From Fremontodendron californicum (taxonomy: Eukaryota; Streptophyta; Magnoliopsida; Malvales; Malvaceae), in assembly GCA_030761205.1 (NCBI GenBank), contig JAULJL010000021.1, positions 12,195,160 through 12,259,159 on the forward strand: a stretch of DNA of 64,000 bases, given 5' to 3'. The position numbers were made by a program, and so were the translations under genes. The notes under the pieces are model-generated. The model was given only the letters and a program-made list of their open reading frames with translations. It had not been told where the DNA came from and searched no databases. This document shows, in pieces, positions 56,113 to 64,000 of the stretch (position 1 is the first letter of the stretch; every line of letters begins with the position of its first letter).

Positions 56113-56172
56113 GTATGAATGCATCCCAATTGGTCCCATTCCCAAATCCCAAAGTAAATATGTTATAAGAAC

Positions 56173-56328
56173 CATAGTTCTAAAATACGGTAGTTTACCC
56201 GTTACATAACGTCCGTGATATTATTAAATTTATTGAAATACTACTAAATTTACGTACGTGACAATCGTAACACTCGCGAGACAGCAATCGCATCCGGAAT
56301 AAAATCGCGAACGCAATTTAGTACTATG
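56173..56328. mobile_element. 156-bp hAT-like MITE
   Basis: CATAGTTCTAAAATACGG at the left and, inverted, CATAGTACTAAATTGCG at the right, flanked by ATAAGAAC (56165-56172) and ATAGGAAC (56329-56336), an 8-bp duplication with one change. It lies about 380 bp before the start codon of the glycine-rich protein gene. Confidence 0.65.
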
Positions 56329-56585
56329 ATAGGAACCTTTAAGTCAAAAGTCGAAATTCCATATCCTTGCAGACAAAAGAAGACAGTAATCCACCACCCA
56401 CACCACTATCAAAACAATCCCTAGAGCAAGAGCCACGTTCCCCCTGGTTATTATTATCATCATCTCTATAACTTGTTTTAGTCACACAAGAAGCTACTAG
56501 AATTTCAGCTTTCTTTGGGGATATTTAATTTAATTTAATTTAATTATTTAATTTTTTTTTCCTTTTGCTGCTGCCCTGCAATGCC

Positions 56586-56593
56586 TATAAATA
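56586..56593 (+). promoter_or_regulatory. TATA box of the glycine-rich protein gene
   Basis: TATAAATA followed by GAGATCC, 123 bases before the ATG. A tiny upstream frame (ATGCTGCATTGA, 56680-56691) and a T16-17 run sit in the leader just before the start codon. Confidence 0.7.
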
Positions 56594-56708
56594 GAGATCC
56601 TGACCTTAACTTTTTTTCAATCAAAACAAGGCTTGTTGATTTTTCTTGTATTGCGAGTGGTATATACATAGATTTTAATGCTGCATTGAGCTTTTTTTTT
56701 TTTTTTTA

Positions 56709-57476
56709 ATGAGCTTCAAAATAATGAGCAGTTCTAGGGTTATTGGTGCTGCATTCTTGGTTTTGCTTCTTGTTGACTTGGCCTTTGCTGCTAGGTCACT
56801 TAAGGCTGTAGGAAAAGGAGGAGGAGGAAGTGATGGAGGTGGTGCCAGTGGTTTGGGGTCAGGTTCTGGATATGGTTCAGGGTACGGTTCTGGAAGGGGC
56901 TCCGGATATGGTTCAGGAGCTTATGGTAGTGGAGGTGGAGGTGGTGGTGGTGGCGGAGGAGGTGGTGGTGCCTCTGGATCAGGCAGTGGGTCTGGATATG
57001 GGTCCGGATACGGGTCTGGGTATGGGTCTGGTAGTGGGATAGGAGGTGGTGGAGGCGGTGGTGGTGGTAGAGGAGGTGGTGGTGGTGGTGGTGGAGGCCA
57101 TGGAGGCGGAGGTGGCTCAGGTTATGGATCTGGGTCCGGGTATGGAAGCGGGTCTGGATATGGAAGTGGTGGTGGTAGAGGTGGAGGTGGTGGTGGTGGT
57201 GGTGGTGGTGAAGGAGGAGGAGGAGGAGGTGGAGGTGGCAATGGTTATGGGCAAGGTTCAGGTCATGGATCTGGGTCCGGGTATGGAAGCGGGTCTGGAT
57301 ATGGAAGTGGTGGTGGTAGAGGTGAAGGTGGTGGTGGTGGTGGTGGTGGTGGTGAAGGAGCAGGAGCAGGAGGAGGAGGTGGCAATGGTTATGGGCACGG
57401 CGGTTCAGGCTATGGCAGTGGGTCTGGCTATGGTTCAGGGTATGGCGGTGGTGGAGATGATAATTACTCACCATAA
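56709..57476 (+). CDS. Glycine-rich secreted (cell wall) structural protein
   Basis: Single-exon gene for 255 residues. Residues 1-28 form a signal peptide (SSSRVIGAAFLVLLLVDLAFA, cut probably after AFA), so the protein is secreted. The mature part is almost only Gly, Ser and Tyr: blocks of GSGYGSG alternate with GGGGGGGG runs containing Arg, His or Glu, and the tail is GGGGDDNYSP. Tyrosines spaced by GSG could cross-link in the wall. Two nearly identical 170-180-bp units (57121-57240 and 57262-57420) show tandem expansion. Start chosen as the first Met (56709); the second Met at 56724 would also leave a good signal peptide. A TATA box lies at 56586 and AATAAA at 57554. Intact. Plant glycine-rich proteins are often wall components; the tissue is unknown. 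Frames on the other strand or offset by one are shadows of the GGT/GGA repeats. Confidence 0.85.
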   Translation: MSFKIMSSSRVIGAAFLVLLLVDLAFAARSLKAVGKGGGGSDGGGASGLGSGSGYGSGYGSGRGSGYGSGAYGSGGGGGGGGGGGGGASGSGSGSGYGSGYGSGYGSGSGIGGGGGGGGGRGGGGGGGGGHGGGGGSGYGSGSGYGSGSGYGSGGGRGGGGGGGGGGEGGGGGGGGGNGYGQGSGHGSGSGYGSGSGYGSGGGRGEGGGGGGGGGEGAGAGGGGGNGYGHGGSGYGSGSGYGSGYGGGGDDNYSP

Positions 57477-57553
57477 CTTAATTAAGGATGAATATAGTAT
57501 TTAGGTAGAGGTTTAGAGGGTATTATTCAATCATTGTGATTTGTAATTTTGAA

Positions 57554-57559
57554 AATAAA
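57554..57559 (+). terminator. Poly(A) signal of the glycine-rich protein gene
   Basis: AATAAA 78 bases after the stop codon, followed by TTGCAATGTCTT. Suitable near-upstream element. Confidence 0.6.
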
Positions 57560-57845
57560 AATTGCAATGTCTTAAACACTGCATGGATTTGCATGGGGGG
57601 TTTGCATATGTCAATGTTCTAAGACTTCCAAGTCTTTTGTAAGGCTAAATATATGACACCATATTATATTATGTGTCAATATAATTATTGTATCATTAAC
57701 ATAATAATAAAAATAAATAGTACTTATAACTTAATTCTATTTCTTTTTTGGATAAGTAACTTAATTCTATATCTCTTCTTCAACCATGTGCTTTTCTATA
57801 CCTTGTTATTATATATTATTATTGTTTATATGAAAAAATCTCTTA

Positions 57846-58140
57846 ATTAAAATAAAATAATCATCTAAATCTTTGTCATTTTATTACAATCAATTTAACC
57901 CTCAAACATTTATTTTTATCCATTTGAGGTCTTAAACATCTATTTTTATCAATTTGAGCTCTCAAACATCTATTTTCATCCAATGGAGCCCTCTATTATA
58001 TGGAAATTGATGATGATTTTTATCCAATTTTTGTCCAATCAAGAGCTTAATTGGATGAAAATTAATAGATATTTGAAGACTTAATTGATTGCACTAAAAT
58101 GACAAGGGTTTGGATGATTATTTAATTTTAGTTTAGGGTT
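57846..58140. mobile_element. Foldback MITE with long inverted arms
   Basis: The left arm AATAATCATCTAAATCTTTG, TCATTTTATTACAATCAATT (57848-57895) is matched, inverted, by AATTGATTGCACTAAAATGA, CAAGGGTTTGGATGATTATT (58082-58124). The arms extend about 90 bp. Between them lie three 30-bp units at 57901, 57931 and 57961 (CTCAAACATCTATTTTTATC type). No target duplication determined. Confidence 0.7.
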
Positions 58141-58259
58141 TTTTTTATATTTAAGCCTTTAAAATATAATAAAAAATCCCAAAAAAAAAAACAATGATAG
58201 GAATAATTCAAATAAAACAAATTCTTCTCTCTTTCAAAATTTTATTTGTTGTATAATAA

Positions 58260-58490
58260 AAATTGAGTTCGTTTTTTATGCATTATCAGTATATAGACTC
58301 TATACACTAACAGTAAATCCTACACTGACACCTTATTAAAAAGCTAACACTTAACTCTAACCACTAATCACTAACTCCTAACCCTAACTCCTAACCCCTA
58401 CTAACCCAATACGTGACATTGTAAGATGCACTGACTATGTATAATTTTATACACTGACATTACATTAAATATTAATCCATAAAAATTAAC
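58260..58490. repeat. Repeat with CTAACCCTAACTCCTAACCC words
   Basis: A degenerate stretch of ACTAACTCCTAACCCTAA words (58350-58410) flanked by TATACACTAACAGTAAATCC (left) and TATACACTGACATTACATT (right). Telomere-like in look but irregular, and probably part of a MITE. Confidence 0.4.
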
Positions 58491-58995
58491 GAAAATAAAA
58501 TTGCGGAAATAAACTTTATTCTGGATCAAACTTGATTATTGACTTGTTACTTTTTCGAGTAAGACAAAAATGACTTCAGGATTTTCGTATGAATATTTCA
58601 TGAACCTTCAGTCCCCGATTAAATTCGCTGTGAGAAATTGTGATCACAGTGCAAAAACCTTTGTTCTTGGCAATGAGGGGAGAGAAATTTTTCTTGTGAA
58701 AATAGAAAGAGCTTTTCTCTAGTAGAATAAGTCTTTTTTTTAAAGTGTGGGAGAGGTTTTTTTTTTTTTTTTCTCTCTTGCCATATGATAGATAGGTAAA
58801 TATTTTTCTTGATGAAAGACTCTTAGTCTTATTACACCATTAGATAATAATTAATTTAATAAATTAAATTATTAAGATAAAAGGTTAAATATTTACTTTT
58901 GTGAGGTTTACTAAAAGATTGAATTATTCTAAAAAGTTCAACAACTCTCACTCCTCTTAAATTATCTGTTCATATAGATTAATGAACCGTGCGAC
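58491..58995. other. Intergenic DNA left of the Copia element
   Basis: No gene seen. T17-18 run near 58757-58773. Confidence 0.4.
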
Positions 58996-59241
58996 TAAAG
59001 AAGTTTGAGTTTTGAACTTTTTAACTCTCTGTTATCTGTTCATAATTTAACTCTCTCAATCAACTCTCCTTAACTCTCTCAATCAACTAGCCGTTAGTCT
59101 TAATTCTTGCATTGTAATAATATCTTAGCTTTTCATCTTTCTAATTCTTCCTTATGTAATTGTATATTATAAATACAATGAGACTCTTCTATCTCTTCTC
59201 ACCTTGAGAAAGAGAATTCTTTCAAAACTCAAACTTCTTTA
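58996..59241 (+). repeat. Copia LTR (5' side), bounded by a 20-bp perfect inverted repeat
   Basis: The sequence TAAAGAAGTTTGAGTTTTGA at 58996-59015 recurs as its exact reverse complement at 59222-59241, directly before the primer site. The interior contains AATCAACTCTCCTTAACTCT, and TATTATAAATACAATGAGAC (TATAAATA, probable promoter) near 59167. The LTR start may be somewhere in 58985-59040. Confidence 0.6.
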
Positions 59242-59255
59242 TGGTATCAAGAGCC
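59242..59255 (+). promoter_or_regulatory. Primer-binding site (initiator-Met tRNA type)
   Basis: TGGTATCAAGAGCC, one extra A relative to the TGGTATCAGAGC primer site that plant Copia elements use with initiator Met tRNA. Confidence 0.75.
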
Positions 59256-59296
59256 TTTCGGTGAGAAAAAAAAATAAAGAGTCTCTTTGAAACTCA

Positions 59297-61578
59297 ATGG
59301 CCTTGTCTTTAACCTCTTCTTCCATCTCCAACTATCCATATCCAGCCACACTTAACGTAAGCAACTTTGTTTCCTTACGTCTCACTCCGGATAATTATCT
59401 ATTATGGAGGACTCAAATGATGGCACTTATTGAAAGCCAGGAAATGCTTTGTTTTCTTAATGGCGAATATGAGGCACCCAGTGCTAAGGTGCTGTCTAAT
59501 GAAAAAGAAGTGCCAAATCCAATGTATGCATCCTGGAGACGGTCTGATCGTCTTCTTCGTGGATGGATCACCGGTACCTTGTCTCAAGAGGTACTTGGAA
59601 TTGTTGTGGGATTCGAATCTGCATCAGATGTTTGGAAGGCATTGGAGGATCATTTTGCACAAAATTCTCAAGAAAGAGAGTTTCACTTGATTCATGAAAT
59701 CTCTATTATTCGCAAAGGAGATGGTACTCTAAATGAGTATATTAGAAGATTCAAGGCAATCTGTGATGAACTCTCTGCAATTGGTAAGACCATTCCTGAC
59801 AAAAACAAAGTTTTTTGGTTTTTACAAGGACTTGGACCAACTTATGACAACTTTGTAACTAGTATGCTTAAACCACCCGTGCCTCTTTTTAAAAAACGTA
59901 TCCCTTTGTTACAAAGTCACGATGCTCGCAGTCAATTTCACAACTCCTTCACACCTCAAATGGCTTTTATTGGTCAAAAAACAAAAACCAATTTTATAAA
60001 AAGAAAGGAAATGGTCAATATCGTTTTAACTCCAAAGGGAAGGGCTTTATTCAAACCACTACTAACAATAGACCAAGTGCTGGTGGTTATAAGTTTAATG
60101 CAGGAAATCAAGGCAAGATTGGAAGTTCCATGAATGGACATAAGAATGAAGGCAACGGCACCTCTGTTTGTCAAATCTGTAACAAGGCTGGGCATGTGGC
60201 TCTCAAATGCTTTAACAGATTCAATCACTCATATCAAGCTGATGATGTTCCTCAAGCATTGGCTGCAATGACCATCCAACAAAATGATGACTCTGAATGG
60301 TTTGCCGATACAAGGGCGAAAGCTCACATGACTGCCAACTCTGGTAAGCTTATAAATTTAAAAACTTATAACAAGAATGATGGCATTATGGTTGGAGATG
60401 GTAAGAAATTAGATATCACACATATTGGTGATTCTAGTATTAATTCTGGAAACACTAATATTCCTCTTAAAAATGTTCTTTTAGTCCCAAAAATTAAAGC
60501 GGATCTATTATCTGTTAGTCAACTTACACAAGATTTACCTTGTATTTTTGAATTTGATGATTCTGGTTTTGTTATCAGGAATCGACACTCTAAAAGAGTA
60601 ATTGCTACAGGAAAAAGAAGAGGAGGATTATATGCATTGCAGAATAATTATACTGCTCTATTTTCAAAACGTTTTAGGAAAAGCACTAGAGAAGGATGGC
60701 ACCAGCGATTAGGACATCCTCAATATCGCATCGTTGATTTTCTTTCTCGCAATAAATTTATTGATTTTGATTTGGTTAAAAATACTAGAACAATATGTGA
60801 TAATTGCCAAATGGGAAAATCATGTCGACTTCCTTTTATTGAAACAGATGATGAATATGATGAACCATTTCAAAAAAATTCTTGTGACTTATGGGGGCCT
60901 GCTCCTGTTAAATCTACTGAAGGTTTTCGTTATTATGCTATATTCATAGATGGATTTACACGATTTTCTTGGCTCTATCCAATGAGAAAAAAAATCAGAT
61001 CTTTTCAAATGTTTCACTCATTTTCAAAAATATGTTGAGTGCCAATTCAATAAAAAAAATAAAAAAATTTCAAACAGATGAAGGTGGAGAATTTGTTGAT
61101 ACAAATCTTCTTGAGCTTTTGGCAAGTTTAGGGATTCGCCATCAATCTGCTTGTCCTAAAACACCTGAACAAAATAGTTTGGCTGAACGAAAGCATAGAA
61201 ATATCACTGAATTGGGTTTAACTACGATGTTTCATGCCAAATTACCAGCAAAATACTGGATTAATGCTTTTTCTACTGCTGTTTTTTTGATAAACAGGTT
61301 ACCTTCACCAACCTTGAACATGGATTCTCCATTTTTTAAGTTGTATGGAAAGCATCCTGATTACACTTCCTTACGAATTCTAGGTTGTAAATGTTTTCCA
61401 TACCTCGGAGATTACAGGAAAAATAAATTAGAACCAAAATCACTTCCATGTATTTTTATCGGATATAGCATGAAGCACAAAGGTTACACATGTTTTTCAC
61501 CTTCAACAGGAAAAACATATGTGTCAAGGCATGTAGTGTTTGATGAAAATTGTTTTCCTTATACAACTCCTAGCTCTA
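59297..61578 (+). pseudogene. Ty1/copia gag-pol, truncated after integrase, frameshifted
   Basis: In order: gag (59297-60133) with VSLRLTPDNYLLWRTQMMAL and WLQGLGPTYDNFVT-like blocks; a CCHC knuckle, CQICNKAGHVALKC (60168-60210); protease with WFADTRAKAHMT (the catalytic DTG is changed to DTR); the integrase HHCC zinc finger, WHQRLGHPQYRI...CDNCQMGKSC; and the integrase core, DLWGPAPVKSTEGFRYYAIF, then FQTDEGGEFVD and KTPEQNSLAERKHRN, with catalytic D, D and E in place. It reads in three frames (breaks near 60130 and 61010). RT and RNase H are missing: pol stops at 61578, where an inverted LTR begins. RE1/RE2-like family. Inactive. Confidence 0.9.
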
Positions 61579-61775
61579 ATACCATAAAGAAGTTTGAGTT
61601 TTGAAAAAATTCTCTTTCTCAAGGTGAGAAGAGATAGAAGAGTCTCATTGTATTTATAATATACAATTACATAAGGAAGAATTAGAAAGATGTAAAGCTA
61701 AGATATTATTACAATGCAAGAATTATGACTAACGGCTAGTTGATTGAGAGAGTTGATTGAGAGAGTTAAGGAGAG
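61579..61775 (-). repeat. Inverted copy of the Copia LTR end and primer site
   Basis: Reverse complement of about 59050-59248. It begins at ATACCATAAAGAAG (the first bases of the primer site, inverted), then TTTGAGTTTTG, TCTCAAGGTGAGAAGAGATA and ATAATATACAATTACATAAG, and ends near GTTAAGGAGAGA. It joins the pol sequence directly, so the two LTR/primer regions face each other. Confidence 0.85.
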
Positions 61776-62549
61776 AAAATCATGATACTTGATTGCTATC
61801 CTTGGAGTCAACTGCATCTTCAATTTTTCCTTTAATAGCGACCACTGAATTCACTTGAATTTTCAGAGCTCTATATTAGGAACTTGTTAGACCAACATAG
61901 AGACATCAACCATTTAAAATAAAGTCTCATATGCCTCAAACTTATTTGATCACATTAGATTTCTCAAATCTCTCGATAAGCATAATTCAACATTTTCTCA
62001 AATTACAACTTATATTCACAATTATATCATAGCTCTCAAATGCAACATAATGGGTTAACCTTGAATATAGTGCATTGATTTGATATTAAATAGTCTTCCT
62101 TTCGTCTTCATCCCACTTAGTTTAGAACTCACTGCTTTTTCAGTAATGTCCCGTATAACCGAAATCATTCATGATTTTAGGTAACATACCAAAATAGCAA
62201 ACACCCATTATTCATCTTATGACATAATCAATAATTACAAAGAACACCATGAAGGTTTTATTAACCTTTTTAGGATTCACACGGTGAAGAAGTGAGGATC
62301 CATTCTTCCACCTTTGATATCGGGCGTAATGCACATGTAATATGAAATACATGCTACAGTTGAGTATTTCTAAGAGCTAATGTCGAATTCAAAACATTGT
62401 ACAAACCTTAATTCAATCACTCTTAAAACGCCCAACTCAAGTTCCCGTTTGCTTGCCCCTGTAGACACCAAATTAGTTCTTACATCTAGCTTACTCTACA
62501 AGCTACTTGGATTGTGGGCTAATTCATAAATCATATGGGATGGAAGGTA
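61776..62549 (-). other. Decayed Copia-like sequence, domains not readable
   Basis: Lies downstream (minus strand) of a recognisable Copia integrase, but I cannot read the expected integrase C-terminus or RT. Probably decayed or rearranged element sequence. Confidence 0.35.
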
Positions 62550-63400
62550 CTGATTTAAATGGCACAGGATTAAGAACACAATAGTCAAAAGTGCATCCCC
62601 TGATTAAAAACATGAAGATTTGTTTGTGCCACCATTGACCCAACCATGTTCAAAAGGGTTCGATTCCTTTCGCTACACTATTTTGTTGTAGAGTACCTAA
62701 AATCGTTAGTTATTTGAGTATCCATTTTTCATCATAGAGATTCTTACATTGCTCAGATAGATACTCACGACCTGGATCAATCCTTAAAACTTTTATGCTT
62801 TGGGTCCAATTCATTCTTAACCAAGGTCAAATAACGTCTAAAACAGTCTACTGTTTTGACTTATGAGAGATCAAATAGACATGACCAAAACGTGCATAAC
62901 CATATATGAATATGATGAAATAGGATATTCTATGCCTTGCCCCACAGATCAAATAGACATGACAAAAACGTGTATAATCATATATGAATATGATGAAATA
63001 GGATATTCTATGCCTTGCCCCACATTCATTGGGCCACAAACGCCTGAATGGATTAATTGCAATAGAATAGATTCTCTTTCGGCTTTTTCGAATGATTTTC
63101 TAGTTGGTTTCCCTACAAATCAATGTTTACATGTAGGTAAAGAATCTCTAGCGAGTGGGCTCAATAGGCCTTCTTTAGCTAATCTATTAATGCTGTCTTG
63201 TCCAATATGATCTAATCTAACGTGCCATTTTACTCAATTATTGCAACATTATCATGGGAAGCAATTAAAGAAACTTAATCACTAACATTATTGTAGCTAG
63301 AATAATAAATAAACTCATTAGGCCATCCGAAATAAATTTAGAGACACCACCAAAATATATTTAGGAATGTCTAATTTGGGGATCTTTCATTCACAATCTT
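62550..63400 (-). pseudogene. TNT1-like Copia pre-integrase/integrase fragment, heavily decayed
   Basis: On the minus strand: LAKEGLLSPLARDSLPTCKHCLVGKPTRKSFEKA (63187-63085, printed here as a description of the zinc-finger end; key residues C-x2-C in PTCKHC), then the core start GARHRISYFIIFIYDYTRF...VYLI, duplicated in tandem, then KVLRIDPGREYLSEQCKNLY (second catalytic Asp block) and LGTLQQNSVA. Many stops and frame changes. It is a different Copia family from the one at 59297 and on the opposite strand. 63215-63400 reads poorly as the pre-integrase region. Confidence 0.75.
62868..63023. repeat. 78-bp tandem duplication inside the Copia integrase fragment
   Basis: AGATCAAATAGACATGAC starts both units at 62868 and 62946, and both end TTCTATGCCTTGCCCCAC. 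The length is 26 codons, so the frame is kept. Only a few bases differ. Confidence 0.9.
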
Positions 63401-64000
63401 TCTTTTCTTCCTAACACTTAAATTTAAACATTTTTAGTAAAATTATATTAGAGATCTTTAAATATTAAACCCTAAATTGAGATTAGATAGGCCCGTTCAT
63501 TTAATTTACAAATATTATTAAACTAGTTTGTTAAAGGATAAGTTACACGGAATGTCACTTAACTATTCGTGATTTATTTTTTATTTTAATCATCCAACTA
63601 TAAGAACTATCAAATTGTTTTGACCATCCAACTATAAAAACTATTTTAATAATATTATTAAAATAGTAAAATTTATGCAAAATAAAAAAATTTCCATGGA
63701 CAAATCTACTTGAGATTAGATAGGCCCGTCCATTTAATTTACAAATAATAGTTTGTTAAATATATTTTAAATTAAAATTAAATATTAATAATTAGTTATT
63801 AATAAAAAAATCTTGAACCATGTCAGACTTAAAAATTCTTGCCTAAAGCATAACTAGAATCAAGCCAACCCCGTGGATAAGTCTAAAGAGTAATACTCAT
63901 GCTTTAAATTGATGCATAGAATTTTGCATAAATTTATTGTCAAAAAAGGTATCCTCTCAAAATTATAATTCAGATGTTCAATAATGAAACAGCCTACAAC
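63401..64000. other. AT-rich intergenic DNA
   Basis: No gene. GAGATTAGATAGGCCCGT followed by CATTTAATTTACAAATA occurs twice (63479 and 63711), a short direct repeat with about 230 bp spacing. Confidence 0.45.

Noticed and set aside
56800..57474. His-rich minus-strand frame and Val/Glu-rich plus-strand frames across the glycine-rich gene
   Set aside because: Shadows of GGT/GGA codon repeats. Only the frame starting at 56709 has a signal peptide, a TATA box and a poly(A) signal.
58350..58410. Possible interstitial telomere repeat (CCCTAA words)
   Set aside because: The words are irregular (CTAACTCCTAACCC), not an array of exact 7-mers. More likely part of a MITE.

Overview
The window is plant nuclear DNA from a eudicot. 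It has plant-type introns, TATA-box promoters, a NAC-type gene fragment, a glycine-rich wall-protein gene, and dense LTR retrotransposons, LINEs, Helitron, hAT, CACTA and Mutator-like sequences. The plant mobile domain (PMD) protein and the Ogre/Tat elements look like those I know from cotton (Gossypium, Malvaceae), but the genus is an inference. Only two genes look intact: the PMD gene at 44812-47637, which sits inside a transposon, and a glycine-rich secreted protein at 56709-57476. I recognised no tRNA, rRNA or CRISPR array.

Layout. 1-13241: a minus-strand Ogre/Tat-type Ty3 retrotransposon. It has a very long (~5 kb) 5' LTR at 8197-13241, a DUF7745-like ORF1, gag, protease, a probable intron and a reverse transcriptase cut off before RNase H and integrase. 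The first 90 bases of the 3' LTR lie at the window start. 13242-15447: remains of a LINE on the plus strand. 15448-18237: LTR-like non-coding DNA split by a hAT MITE. 18547-18917: a 5'-truncated LINE with a clear target duplication. 19000-22800: AT-rich repeats. 23233-24414: a truncated NAC-domain gene on the minus strand whose C-terminal half is internally duplicated.

25823-43012: a repeat that also exists uninterrupted at 21955-22750 is here split by a 16.4-kb insertion, 26460-42865. The insertion starts TC, ends CTAG and sits between A and T, as a Helitron does. It carries a frameshifted fragment of an AMP1-like glutamate carboxypeptidase gene (minus strand). It was later hit by a 13.3-kb gag-only LTR element (27822-41098) related to the minus-strand Ogre.

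44089-48762: a 4.65-kb element with long terminal inverted repeats and a 10-bp target duplication, hence Mutator-like. It holds one four-exon PMD gene of 617 codons and no visible transposase. Its inverted repeats are ladders of about 40-bp palindromes, three on the left and four on the right. 48763-56400: fragments and complete copies of MITEs, including a hAT family with 8-bp duplications, a CACTA MITE and a 156-bp hAT-like MITE. 56586-57560: the glycine-rich protein gene with TATA box and poly(A) signal. 57846-58490: foldback MITEs. 58996-61775: a Copia element whose gag-pol runs directly into an inverted copy of its own LTR/primer region. 61776-63400: a second, decayed Copia integrase region on the minus strand. 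The rest shows no gene.

The strongest leads are the PMD-carrying Mutator-like element with asymmetric palindrome ladders, the Helitron with its empty-site paralogue and captured gene fragment, and the Copia element with facing LTRs.
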